A DNA stretch of 64,000 nt, from the NCBI GenBank assembly GCA_013420905.1, contig JAAXNY010000004.1, positions 2,914,001 through 2,978,000 on the forward strand. Reading direction: 5' to 3'. Below, piece after piece: positions 45,909-57,434 of the stretch (within the stretch, counting starts at the first letter, position 1; each line of letters starts with the position of its first letter). The notes under the pieces were generated by a model that saw only the letters and a list, made by a program, of their open reading frames with translations, was not told the origin of the DNA and did no database searches. The DNA is from Collybia mongolica (lineage: Eukaryota; Basidiomycota; Agaricomycetes; Agaricales; Clitocybaceae). The position numbers and the translations under genes are program-made.

Positions 45909-46450
45909 CTTTACAGTCCCCCACATATCCTTGTGGACTCTGCAAGGACTGCACAGACTCTGCACAGACTCCATGTGGATTCCACAGAGTCCGTGCAGAC
46001 TCACTTACTTTCTTTTACTACTATAAATTACTTACTTACATATAAGAGTTTACTTACTATTTTACTTACTGACATTCTACATACATTGATAGGATGATAT
46101 TATATTTTGATAGTGAATATGATACATTAATAGTAAATATATAATTTAATATGGGCAGGGGCCCCCACTGCCCCCATTGTCCTTGTTGGCCCCTGCAGCA
46201 TTGTTAGTTGCCTGGGTTTCAGCAGTGGCAGCACTGGCCACTTTTCTTGTTGTTGTCCCCATTATTGTTGTTGTCCTCATGGTGGTGGTGGTCATCTTTG
46301 TCCTCATTGTAGTTGTCATTGTTGTCACACCATTGTTGGTGCTGCTGCTGCTGCTGCTGTTGTTGTCATTGCCATAGGCCTCATCATCACTGTTGCTGTT
46401 GCTGCTGCTGTTATCTTTGTCATTGTCATTGTTGTTGTTGTCTTCCTCGG

Positions 46451-46828
46451 TGTTATGAAAATTATATTCCCATCTTATCTCCATCTTTTTGATCTTATCT
46501 CATCTCTTATCTAGGGGGATTGGCTGTTAATTCATCTATCCCTAGTAGTTACAATTCTCCCATCATTCCCATCTTTCCATTTCATCATTTGATTGATGCT
46601 GTATACTACCCTGGTTATGTTTGGTTTACCTCTCTCCATATTTATTCTACTCTGGTCCCCCTTAGGTAGTTGTATATATACTGCACCTCTAGCTACTTGT
46701 TCTGTAGTCTTGATCTTGTCTATTCCCTGCAATACAGACAGGTCTTCTCAACTCTCTATCTCTGGTGCTCTCTCCCCTCTTCTATTCTCTGATATCCTGC
46801 AGTGACTGTTATTGTTGCATTGCTGACA
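46451..46828 (+). repeat. Solo LTR of an unassigned LTR retrotransposon
   Basis: 378 bp, starting TGTTATGAAAATT and ending GCTGACA. It is absent from element Y copy 1 at the matching site (about 35163). Flanks CTCGG and CCCAG each differ by one base from CTCAG in copy 1, consistent with a mutated 5-bp target-site duplication. It contains a TATATATA box at about 46674. Confidence 0.8.
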
Positions 46829-47489
46829 CCCAGGTATCATCTTGATATCCGAGCATCACAGACACCCGGTTGTCATTTGGGTGACTTTGCCCTGCACTGG
46901 CAGGGTGGGCATGGTGGCTGATTGTGCATGAGGTGGGGGTGCAATGCTGGCAGTTCCTGCATCAAGCACATGCCCAGTCCTGGGATGGGCAATTAGCAAC
47001 AGGAGTGATTGAAAAAAATGCATGCAGTGAGGTGTGCTGGGGCACCCTGGGTGTTGGCAGCCATGTCCTCCTCATTTTGGGTTCCTGAGGTTTTCCTGGG
47101 GGGGGATGCACTGTGTGGTGGGTGTGTAGGTGAGCAGTGTTCTGGGACTCACCTCCCTCTGCCCTTTCCCCACCATCCCCTTGTTCCGTGTCCTTTTCCA
47201 CCATTCCCTCCAATTCCCTGGGCCTCATTGTTTGCCATTTGTGTGTCTTTGGGTGCTTTGGGAGCTTGGGGGGCCTTGGGTATCATTTTTGTCTTCTTGG
47301 CTGTAGTGGTATTCTTATTAGCACTTGCGAGATTTGGAGGGAGGAGGTGATGAGTGGTGTAAGCCACTGCATATGGTGGAGCTGGTGGAGTGCATGGTTG
47401 CTGGCATAGTGGCATTGGGCATTGGTTGGCATTGGGTGGCATTGGGTGTGTTGGGTGCATTGGCAGTTTGGTGGATGTCATTGATGTGG

Positions 47490-49747
47490 TTTTTTTTTTT
47501 TTTTTTGGTTCAACATTTTATATAGCGATTGTACCTAATACATGCGTCGCTCACTTTGCAAAGTAATTATGGGATAGAGGGTGGAGGGGACAAAAGACAA
47601 AGCACCGTCAAGCTGAGGTGTCCCAGGGTGGCCGAAGTCACACCAGGAGTGTCGCGGGTCAAAGGCCCATTTTACGCAGACCGGTAAGGGTCGAGCTACG
47701 CCAGGGGGTTGGCCCCCCGCCACGGTGCACCACAGCAGGAAGTGGATCAAGTCCACTGATTATCCTGGTCCGGAAGAAACGCAAGGCACACCTCATAACA
47801 CGAATCCACCTAACACGGTGTACCACCCCCAGCCTGAGTTGGACTAAGGAACATCAAATGCAAACGCAGTCTCGTTTGCCTCAAGGAAATCCACCAGCCA
47901 CTTGTACAGCAGCTGTTGTTTTGGGGGTGTTTCCCGTGTGTGAGATGGGCAATGGCAAAGTACGTATGGCACAGATTCCATGGGGAATCCGCACCTACAG
48001 GCTGTGGGCTCTTCAGGGAAGAACCGAGATCGGAATGTCCCTATGGGGGCATGTCCGGTTACGCAGCATGTTAAGCATGCGGTGAGACCATGACTATGTC
48101 CGGTCTTATGCATCCAGGGCCCACTTTTGACATGGGTTGGAGTGAGTGGGGTGTCCTTCTTCTCATAGAGAGGGAGGAAGTTCTTGCCAATGTACTTTGG
48201 GGACTGGAATAGTGACTTCCAGCCGCCAAGCATGCATGTGACTGCCCTGTTCCTAGCGAAGTCAGCAGATATAACCAGCGCCCCCCCCCGCCTCGACGCG
48301 TGTTGAGGTGGCGAGGATGTGTGCCAGTTGGTGGTCCTCTATCTCCACACCGGGCGTGATGTGGTGAAAGTGGACAGAGTTACCAGGATTGTGTTGGAGC
48401 CAAGGCACCAGCATGCGACAGATGGCAAGGGACGAGTGTTGTCCAGAGTGGTGAGATGCATCCATGCACAGATGGAGTGCATTTGTAGAATCGGAAAAGA
48501 CATGTATCTGATGTACATCATCAAGTCCGATTTCCCTGGCTTGAGTAATGCCCTCTGCAATTGCTTGCAGTTTGGCACCATCAGGTGTGGAGAGACCGGC
48601 CACAGCCCAGTCTTCATATAGATCGCCCTCATGCCATGCCCAGTAAACCGAGACTGACTGAAGAGGGAGTGGGGGAGTTGACATGTCTGTAATGATACAG
48701 ATGTGGTTGGGAGAGTGGGAGGCCGCGTCTACAGCCCCCTTGAGGGATGTGGAACGATCTTCCATAAACTTTTTGTGTTCCTTATCTGCCTTTGACGGAG
48801 GGGAAACAATATCATAGACAATACGCCTTGGATATACATCCTTGGGGCGAGAGCCAGGGTGGTTAAGAGGGTGGACAGGGTCCAGATCCTGGGATGAGAG
48901 GTCGAGGTTAGACCACGCCTCTGTGATAGGGGACTTCAGATCACCATTGATCTGATTTTTGAGGGTCTCGACTGAGAATTTGTGTTTCCCATCGACTAGC
49001 CGGCAAAAGGCATGGGTTGCCTGTAGCGCTCGGGTGCGGACATGACTGCGTTCCACCAGCTTCTTAACATGAAGGTGAATCGGAGGTAAGCCCGCAATTG
49101 TTTCTGCTGCCCCCATGGGGCTGGTTTTGAAGGCGCCGGTAATCCAGAGGCATGCACGCCGCTGCATTTTCTGGAGGGAGTCGAGGGGGCCTACCATGCA
49201 GGCTCCTTCGTATAGCCATAGCCTGCTCCCATATGTAGCTATGGGGAGAACACAGGCACGGTACAGCACTCGTTTGTGTTTGGGCCTAAGCCCACGAACT
49301 GAGTTGCCAAGGGCGAGCATGGCCCGCACCGATGTGAGGGCCTTGTTCGTGTAGCGTTTGACATGTTCCCTGAAGGTGAGGGGCCGGTCAAAAAAGAAGC
49401 CCAGATAGCGCCATATGGTGCCAGGGCAGAGTGGTGTATCACCTGTATACGGTGCATAGCCTAAGTTGATGTCGGGGTTAGCGTCACTGTGTTTCCGAGA
49501 GAAGTGAAATCCCTCAGACTTGCTGTGTTCGAGGACTAGGCCCATGGCCTGGGTCAGTTTGAAGACGACCTTGTATGCTCTCTTGAGCTTGGCTAGGTTT
49601 GTGTCCCATGACTCGGACTGCGCAATAATTGTGCCGTCATCAACATAGGAGATGAGAGTGGACTCTCTGACCCTTCATTCAAATTCCTTGAGGAAGGGGG
49701 AGAGGCAGAGAGCAGAGAGGATGGGGGACAGGGCCGAGCCCTGGCCT
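47490..49747 (-). mobile_element. 5'-truncated LINE (non-LTR retrotransposon with RNase H)
   Basis: The insert in element Y copy 3 begins on the + strand with 17 T (a minus-strand poly-A tail, 47490-47506) and ends at 49747 inside the RT gene. A 12-bp target-site duplication TCATTGATGTGG flanks it (47478-47489 and 49748-49759). This is classic target-primed reverse transcription with 5' truncation. Confidence 0.93.
47844..49747 (-). pseudogene. LINE ORF2 fragment: RT C-terminus, RNase H, Cys-rich tail
   Basis: It starts within RT motif C (ISYVDDGTII, about 49650), then MGLVLEHSKSEGFHF and the thumb region (49545 onward), RNase H with IITDMS, DGAKLQAIAEG, IHVFSDSTNAL and EIEDHQLAHI, and a C-terminal zinc-like tail CRCGFPMESVPYVLCHCP in another frame (48233-47844). 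A stop after KEFE near 49678 and a frame change near 48260 break it. Its sequence parallels the longer LINE at 51986. Confidence 0.85.
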
Positions 49748-50242
49748 TCATTGATGTGGTCGAAAGTAATCAATGAAGGTGTGGCAATGGTAATGTGACC
49801 ATGACATGTGCCTCAATATCATGTGACCTGTGTTTGTAGACTTGGAGCCATTTATCTTCCAGCTGGGAAGCCAGTCTTGCCCAGCAGTTATGAATGTCAA
49901 AAATATTATGTAATGCTTGTGCCTGTGCATGTTTGAACCTTGTTGGGTGCAATTTTTTCAACACTGTTATGTTATGTCATTCAATAACAAATAGTACATA
50001 ATTTGAGTCAATAAAAATTACATTAGTAATTGGATTAGAAATAATATTAGTCAGCATTTGCAGACTGACCATGCAGACTCTACAAGCTGTCCAGCTGTAC
50101 TTGTCCATGTGTCCGCATAAAATTATGCAGATTGATGCAGACTGGGCATGGACACAGACTGTTATCTGACTGAGTGTCCTGCCAAATGAGTCCATGCACA
50201 GTCTGTGCAGAGTCTGCATGGGTTATGTGGCTTAGTGTAAAG

Positions 50243-50660
50243 ACTTCCCTTCCCCTTCATCTTCCTGCACTATATCTGGCCCTTTTACTTTCTTCTGAGT
50301 GATATTAACCACTCCTGAACTTTCTGAGAACATATTAACAAAAATTGGAAATGTAAGATCAGTCAAGTAAGGTTTTTAGAGCTTGTAATGGAGCCATGAG
50401 GTTAGGCTGGTTATAGATGGAAGGGAGAGGTTTAACTGTTAGATTACATAGATTAAATGGTCAGAGACTGCTGACAAGCCTAGCTACACTGTAGGCATGT
50501 TAATTTGCTGTTTCACTGCATTTTGCTTGCACTGTATGACACACAGCATAGCTGGATTGCACATACCACTCCCTTCACCAGCTACCTTCAATTTGCCATA
50601 CTCTACCTTTATTTGCCTGTTTGCTTGCACTCATTTGCTAGTTTGGACTTAGTGACTTCT
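50243..50660. other. Spacer between element Y copy 3 and the old Gypsy copy
   Basis: About 420 bp, CG-poor, with no repeat partner or gene recognised. Confidence 0.5.
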
Positions 50661-51107
50661 TGTAAGGGGAACGCCCAATTCCGCACTCAAACCTCCTGAC
50701 CTTGCACATCAGAAATCACATTGGCATTGGCACCTGACCTTGCACATTGGGATTGGCATCAGCAACCGCACTTGTGCATTGGAACTCACACCCACACATT
50801 GGCACTCACACCCACACCTCCAATTTCAAGTCAGACTTCAGTTGGAGAACACATAGCTTGCTTGTAGATAATGTACAGTATGACCCTGAACCACATGGCT
50901 ACAATGGGAACTCCCCACTACTGTTAGACTAGGTATATAGGATAGAGACACCTAGCAGAGGATCCCTAGAGTATTCTCTTTGTTTTTCCTCTGCTAGGTG
51001 AGTACATAAACTCTACTATACTACTAAATATAACTTTGGATTTCCTCTGCTAGATCACACATTGGCTGATCTTGGTCAGCATGGCACAATGTAGAGTTGC
51101 CCTTACA
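50661..51107 (+). repeat. 5' LTR of the old Gypsy copy
   Basis: 447 bp with the same termini as the young copy. TATATAG is at 50934-50940 and AGAGTATTCT at 50968-50977. Confidence 0.85.
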
Positions 51108-51109
51108 GT

Positions 51110-51119
51110 AGAATACTCT
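51110..51119 (+). promoter_or_regulatory. Predicted self-primer binding site, old copy
   Basis: AGAATACTCT, 2 bp after the LTR, is the exact complement of 50968-50977. Confidence 0.6.
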
Positions 51120-51273
51120 CACCATTGGAGACTGGACTTGCATGCAGTGTCCACCATAGGCACATTCAGAGTTGACAGTGACTTGGAGCACTCTACCACC
51201 TCTGCAAATTACAGCATGCAACTCTCCCTCTCCATCCAACACTGAACCCAACCCCAGAAACTCACACTCTAGC

Positions 51274-51985
51274 ATGGATCAAGACTCGCATGTTGATACA
51301 CTAGAAAATGAATTTACCACACTCCAGACTACAGTTGCAAACCAAGCAGAAACACTTCTAAAGATGTCTGAACAACTGTCCATACTTGTAGCCTAACTAT
51401 CTGTACCAAACACCCTGCCAACTACTGCCACTCCTTCTGCCAATATGACTGCTCCAACACTGCAACCTGTGCAACAAATAGGTGGCCAACTCAAACCAGC
51501 CACACCAAATGACTTCAATGGAATGTGTGAAAAGGGATGCACCTTCCTCACTTCATGTGAACTGTACATGTGACTAGCTCCATTACAGTTTCCCAATGAC
51601 AGTGGATGCTGTCCTACATGAAAATGGATTGTGCACACCTTTATGCAGATCAGATACTGTGGCACCAAGAAAAGAATGGGTACCTACCATATGCAACTTG
51701 GGGCGCATTCCAAGAAGACTTTGTCAAAATGTTCTGTGTGCAAAATGAGGGCCAGCAAGCACTCACCCAACTTGAAACCGACCAGTATCACCAAGGTTGG
51801 AGAATGGTGGACAAGTACACCAATGAGTTCCAAGACCTCATTGAACAAGCAGGGTACATGGATGGCCTAGTCATTGTCATCAAGTACCGCAGGGGTCTCA
51901 ACTGCAAAATTCAGAAACAGGTTGCTACAATGACATTAGGACGACCCAAGGATGACTGCCCAAGTGAATGGTATGATGTGGCATC
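51274..51985 (+). pseudogene. gag: Gag fragment of the old Gypsy copy
   Basis: ATG at 51274 starts MDQDSHVDTLENEF..., homologous to the broken N-terminus of the young copy. Stops follow (TAA near 51393, TGA near 51571). From 51606 the frame matches the Gag core (LYADQILW, LETDQYHQGWRMVDKYTNEFQDLIEQAGY, TLGRPKDD...EWYDVA) up to the LINE insertion at 51986. Confidence 0.85.
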
Positions 51986-52327
51986 TTTTTTTTTTTTTTT
52001 GTTCAACATTTTATATACCAACTGTACCTAATACATGTGCTGGTCACTACAAGTAGTAATTGGGGGAATGGGGAGGGGGGGCAGAGGACAAAGCACCGTG
52101 GAGCTGGGATGCTTGCCTGACTAAGGTTGAACTAGCAAATGGAGCTGGAGCTCATTGTACACAGGCCAGAAGGGCCAATCTACGCCAGGGGGTAGGCCCC
52201 CCACTGCAGTGCCCTGCAGTGGGTGGTGGCTTCGAGTCCGCCAATTATCCAGGTTCGCATGTTCAGGCAGGGAGCACCCTATAGCCATCACTTAGAACAC
52301 TGAGTACTGCCCCTAGCCTGTTTAGGA

Positions 52328-55300
52328 CTAGGGAATGTCAAACACGAATGCACTCTCGTTCTCCGAGAGGAAGTCAACCAGCCACGCATAGCACAGCTGA
52401 CAGCTGGGCTTGTCTTCCCGTCCATGTTGCGGACAGTCATATAGGACATGTTGTACGGTTTCCAGGGGAGCACCACACCTACAGGAGACAGATTCTTCCT
52501 TGAAGAATCATGCTCGGAATGCCCCAATTGGAGCATGTCCAGTGATGCATCACACCACACAGGTGGTCAGAGCATGGCTGTGACCAGTCTTGCACATCCA
52601 CGGCCCATTGTTTACATGGGTCAGGGTGAGCGGGGTGTCCTTTTTTGCATAGAGCATCAGGAAGTTGGAGCCAATATACTTCTTGGACTGGAAGAGAGAC
52701 TTCCAGCCATCAAGCATGCATGTGACTGCTTCGCGTCATGCAAAGTCAGTAGATATAACCAGCGCTCCACCTGCCTGAACACGAGTCGAGACAGCGCTGA
52801 TGTGTGCCAGTTGGTGGTCTTTGATCTCCACTCCATTTGTAATGTGGTGGAGGTGTATCTTGTGGATGGCGCGGAGCTGCAGCCAAGGCAGCAGCACCTC
52901 GCACACTTTGAGGGCAGATGCTTGACCCGAGTGGTGAGACACATCGAGGGAATGCCTAAGGGCGTTGGTGGAGTCAGAGAAGATGTGGACATCATGGATG
53001 TCCTCTAGTCCAATGTCAGCTGCCTGTTGGACGCCTTCCGCAACTGCTCGCAGCTCGGCGTCATCAGACGTAGAGAGGCCAGTAGCGTACCAGTCCTCAT
53101 ATAAGTCCCCGGCGTGCCAGACGCAGTAGACCGTGACTGACTGCATGGGAGGAGGGGGAGTGGATGCATCAGTGATAATGCAGATGCTCCATGGGGAGTG
53201 AGAGGCCTCATCGACAGCGCTCTTCAGCAATGTGATGCAGTCTTTCATGAAATCCTCGCGGTGATCACTGCCCTTAGGTGGGGGGGTGGCGATATCATAG
53301 ACTATGCAATCAGGGAACAAGTCCCTGGGGTGCATGCCCGGACGGGGTCCAGATCCAGGGAAGAGAGGCCAAGGTTAGCCCAGGCCTCTACAACAGGCGA
53401 TACGAGTTTCCCAAGCCTACAGCTTGGGTTGCGGGCATTGAGGGTCTCAACAGAGAATTTGTGGTTCCTGTCGATGAGGTGACGAAAGGCATGCGAGGCC
53501 TGAAGCACATGTGAGTGGACATGACTCCTTTCCACCAACTTCTTGACATGAAGGTGGATGCCTGCAAGGGTCCCACCAGCCCCGTTTGGGGATGTCTTGA
53601 AGGCACCAGTGATCCAAAGGCAAGCGCGCCTTTGCATCTTCCGGAGGTTATCGAGGGGGCCTGCCATGCGGGCCCCTTCATACATCCAGAGCCTGCTCCC
53701 ATATGTAGCAATGGGGAGAACACAGGCTTGGTAAAGCATTCACTTGTGCTTGGGCCTAAGCCTGCGCACGGAGTTGCCGAGGGAGAGCATAGCCTTCACA
53801 GAGGTGAGGGCTTTGTTTGTGTATCGCTTGATGTGCTCTCTGAATGTGAGGGGACGGTCAAAGAAGAACCCAAGGTAGCGCCAAATGGTGCCAGGGTGGA
53901 GGGGGGTGTTCCCAGTATATGGGGTGTAGCCAAGGTCAATGTCAGGGTTGATATCGCCATGTTTTTGAGAGAAGTGGAATCCCTCAGACTTGCTGTGTTC
54001 AAGAACCAAACCCATCGCCTGGGTGAGCTCGAATATGACTTTGTAAGCTCCCTTGAGCTTAACAAGGTTCTGTTCAAACATGTCTGATTGCACTATAATG
54101 GTGCCATCGTCCACGTAGGAAATTAGTGAAGCTATGTGAACCCTCTGTTCAAATTCCTTGAGGAGGGGTGCGAGGCATAGAGCAGAGAGAATAGGGGACA
54201 TGGCAGAGCCCTGTCCCAGACCAATGCTGGACGGGAAGAGCAGGGACAGTTCGTCGTCCCATGCGTATCTAGTATGACAATCAATGAGGTATGACCTGAA
54301 GAACGCAACCACTTCTGGCGCAAATCCCTGTCTCTCGAGAATGTGTAGGAGGACCTCATGGTTTATGGATGGAAAGAACTGAGCAAGGTTGAAGGCGACA
54401 ACGCTCATCTTGAGTTTGGCACACCATCCGGAGCAGACGACATGTGTGAGGAAACAACCAGCATCCTTGGTGGAGTTCTGACGGACTCCTCCGAACTGAT
54501 TGGGGTGGAGTACACCGTGTTGAGCAGCTTCAAACTGCATCCTGGTGGACAACATTTTCTCTAGCAGTTTGCCCAGCATGTTCAAGAGAACTATTGGGCA
54601 AAACGACTTGGGAGTGTCATACAATGGTTTACCCAGCTTGGGTATGACCACCGTAATGGATGCTTTAAACTCGGCAGGCCAATGGCCTGACAATAGACAA
54701 GCGTTTGCAAGCCACAAAAGTAGTTTGCCACACCAATCATCTTGGGTGATCCGTTTAAGGTGATGCCACGAGATGTGATCTGGCCCAGGGGCGGATTGAT
54801 TCAAAGTGCCTAATAAGGCATCTGACAACTCAGCAGCAGAGTAGGGGACCCACACCCGAGTTGTAGGTGAGGTCCAAGCGTTACCCAGCTTGTCAAGGTT
54901 GATTGGCCTATCGATAGCTGAGTTGAAGGTGGAGTGCAGCGCGTTCCATAGTGACTCTGTGGTGCTGCATGGCACGCCTTGGTACAAGATGGCCTCAACC
55001 AGGGGTGTCTTGTGTGGGCCCACCCAGTCCATGAGATCCCATGGTCTGAGGTTAGTATTAGCAATTTCATTGATGCACTCATTGAAGTGCTTTCATTTTG
55101 CTTTACATGCGGCGGCCTTGAAGGCCTTCCAGTCCTCTGGGAGATCAGAACTCATGGCCTCAGACCTCGTCTGGGCGCAGTCTGAATCCCACCAAGACTT
55201 AGACCGGGCACAAGCCCAGTCAGTCTTAGCATGATGGGACCACACCATTTCAAAGCCCTTAGCTATTGCCTGAGCAACTAGTTGAGTTTGTTCCGCTGAC

Positions 55301-56157
55301 ATGATGTCAGGGATTTGGATGAGCCCGAGAAGTGAACACACTTCCATGAGGAAAGCGGCTTCTTCTTCGGAGTCAATTTTAATTGACATCTTCCCTTCAG
55401 GGAATTTGACCCTAAGGGGGATGTCTAGGAGTAGAGGGAAGTGATCCGGTTCACCCTTCTCACCTATCGTCAGGTCAGCTGTGTATCCCCGGAATGCCGG
55501 GATAAACACAAGGTCAAGGACTGAGCCACGCAGAGCTGCATTGTATGGCTGATGCATGACCTGGCCCAAGGGGGGGGCAATCCTCTCAAGGCTGAGGGCG
55601 GCTGTGCACTCCATGAGCCTGTTGGCCATGGGGTGCTCATGATTGAGGGTAGCATCCCAATGTGCTGAGGGGCAATTAAAATCACCCCCCATATAGCTAA
55701 CATTGGGGAATTTGTCCAGGTGGTCCTCGAGGAATCGGATCACTGATCCATTCTCATCCAAGTAGATGTTCATCAGATGCACTGGGCCAAGGTGACCTCG
55801 TACAGTGATGAGCATGACATTGCAGTGGTTAATGATGTCTGATCAGAGCTTAGGTTTCACCGAGTGGATAGCTTGGTTGACGTAGGCCATGACGCGCAGA
55901 CAATCTTTGGCAGCGTCGAACCCTTTGGGGAACATGGGAATCCAGTCTGGGTGGACGGGTGGTCCCCTGATGGGGACCCCATCTTTTTCGGTCAGGGAGG
56001 CTGTATACCGTACAGTGGCCCATGGCGGCTCCTGCAGGAAGAGAATGTCAGTGACGTCCTTGTGGCATTCTAACAGGTCAACTGTCCAGTGTTGTTTGCA
56101 CCTGACATTTTGGCAGTAGGTTCTGAGCGTATTTACATTACAAGTTGTACTAGACAT
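52328..56157 (-). pseudogene. LINE ORF2: endonuclease, reverse transcriptase, RNase H, Cys-rich tail
   Basis: Essentially one long frame interrupted by TGA stops at 55843-55845, 55093-55095 and 53740-53742, each continuing in the same frame afterwards. Near 53340 a frameshift occurs, and near 52736 another TGA. Seen: EN (ILFLQEPPWA, YMGGDFNCPSAHWD, GSVLDLVFI, DHFPLLLDI), RT (ITVVIPKLGKPLYD, NQFGGV, motif A AFNLAQFFPSI, GLGQGSAMSPILSAL, motif C SYVDDGTII), RNase H (IITDAS, AELRAVAEG, HIFSDSTNALR, EIKDHQLAHI) and the tail CRCGAPLETVQHVLYDCP ending FDIP at 52328. Motif A has Asn where the first catalytic Asp is expected. The matching frame in the truncated LINE has RVLY after RPKHK, where this copy has TGA. 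Confidence 0.88.
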
Positions 56158-56184
56158 TAATCAAGTAACTTTTTGTTGAATCAC

Positions 56185-56990
56185 TCAAGTACCCTCCCTG
56201 CGTCCTCGGAGCCTGTCTCCTGTAACGGTAGGGAAGGGGGTATCAGCAGAGGGCACAAAGCGTAAGAGCTCTTTGCCTACCTTCTGGGCAGTGTACTTGG
56301 CTGCTAGCCATTTGGCATTGTAGCGGTGTTTCCAAAAGGAACACTTCCTGTTGTCAGGGGTGGTGGAATGCTTCACATTGGCGTGAGCCTGTTCAGCATT
56401 GGTGCGGGAGTTGGCAGCCCCACCTGCAACAATCTGTTGCGCTTGGACGATGGATGCGTTGGGAGCCAAGGGGAAAGACTTGGCCATTTGGACTAGTCCC
56501 TCCACCGTGGCAGCAGCGCCCTTCCTCCTCTTAGAAGGGGGAGGTTGGGGGAGAGGGGCAGCAGCAGCTGCCGTAGATGCAAACAAGGCCGGGGTTGGCC
56601 GAGGGGGGGGAGGCAGAGGCCGTCTGGACGACTGAGCCGGGATGAGCTTCCTTTGGGGCCTGCGGAGACCTGCAGGATCAGAGGTAGCATTGGACAAGTG
56701 GGGGGGCTGCTGCCCTGACCCAGGGGGACCATACTTAGGGGGGGGGGGGTGTCAGGGGGGAGCTGGCTCCGAAGGCTGTTGATGACCTGTTGTAGGGCGG
56801 TGACTTGAGAGGTCCCATTGGCAACATGCCATATGAGGCTGATTTTGGAGGCCGAGTATACGACCTGGAGGAGCTCAGTGGCAAAGGTGTCAGTGAGGTG
56901 TGCAGGGACGAAGGTTTCCTCTCAGTCCTGGGGAGGTGGGGCTGGGGCTTTGCCGCAGTATCCATTGGAGTGGAGGAATCCTCCTCCAAT
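56185..56990 (-). pseudogene. LINE ORF1 (Pro/Ser-rich protein)
   Basis: Two overlapping frames, 56989-56735 and 56697-56185, read as one Pro/Ser/Ala-rich protein with a break near a C-run at 56741-56750. The C-terminal part has NRKCSFWKHRYNAKWLAAKY, which is Cys/His/Lys-rich, and ends RGRREG just before ORF2. The role is presumably RNA binding as in other LINE ORF1 proteins. The true start is upstream and unclear. Confidence 0.6.
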
Positions 56991-57230
56991 GCGGGTGCAG
57001 GTGTGGGTGGTCAGAAGAAGACCCGTTGTGCGATAGTAGGGAAACCCGGGGGTCTCTGAGGAGTTGTGCTCCTGGTTGGAGCAGGGGAGGGGGACCCGTG
57101 AAGGTAGTTGCAAATGTCTGGCGGTTTCAAGGCATGTTCTGCCAATCATTGAGATCGGCCGGGTGGGTTATCTTTGCCCATGTCAGAGGCACGGGGCTTG
57201 GTTGGTAGAGTGTTATCGGGGGTGATCTAG

Positions 57231-57434
57231 GGCAGCAGGGTGCATAGAACAACAATGACAACTACAACGGTGGCTGTGCATGTCGTGGTAACAAGTCAAA
57301 TTAGACTCAGTTGAACAACGGGTCAGCGTCCGGAAGTTAGGCAAAACTGCGGTACACTTTTTACCAATTAAACCTTTAACGCTGTTATCATAACCAACTT
57401 TTACATTTTACAGTTACTCCTGACTGAATCCAAA
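57231..57434. other. Upstream region of the five-exon gene
   Basis: About 200 bp between the LINE 5' side and the ATG at 57435. No clear promoter motif is seen. Confidence 0.4.

Larger units (their letters stand above)
45909..50242 (-). mobile_element. Element Y, copy 3, interrupted by a solo LTR and a LINE
   Basis: Best-defined Y copy. Ends are CTTTACAGTCCCCCACAT (45909) and ATGTGGCTTAGTGTAAAG (50242), which form imperfect inverted repeats (TTTACA...CCACAT). Without the insertions it is about 1.7 kb. Read on the minus strand it has the conserved frame (49964-49770, then 47481-47149), the GT-AG intron ending before GAAAACCTCAGG, and a second exon ending near 46962. An acidic/Ser-rich (AGC)n tail follows at 46450-46330 (complement). 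TGCAGACT-type subterminal repeats lie near both ends. No target-site duplication was found. The superfamily is unknown to me. Confidence 0.75.
50661..51985 (+). mobile_element. Old, decayed copy of the Gypsy family, cut by a LINE
   Basis: 5' LTR (50661-51107, TGTAAGGGG...CCCTTACA, 447 bp) followed by the leader and the first part of gag. The copy is then cut at 51985 by the LINE poly-A end and no pol is seen. The LTR is diverged from the young copy, largely by CG to TG or CA changes, yet the TATA box, the AGAGTATTCT motif and the complementary site after the LTR are kept. Confidence 0.85.
51986..57230 (-). mobile_element. Long LINE (EN-RT-RNase H non-LTR retrotransposon), decayed
   Basis: The poly-T run 51986-52000 marks the 3' end. 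The first 60 bp after it (GTTCAACATTTTATAT...) match the shorter LINE at 47507. It has ORF1 (about 57100-56185) and ORF2 (56157-52328). The 5' boundary near 57230 is estimated, and no target-site duplication of the flank (GTATGATGTGGCATC) was found on the other side. Layout with apurinic endonuclease and C-terminal RNase H fits the Tad1/I groups common in fungi. Confidence 0.85.

Noticed and set aside
55864..57208. Several open frames on the + strand over the LINE 5' part
   Set aside because: They are antisense shadows of the LINE endonuclease and the Pro-rich ORF1, in GC-rich sequence.
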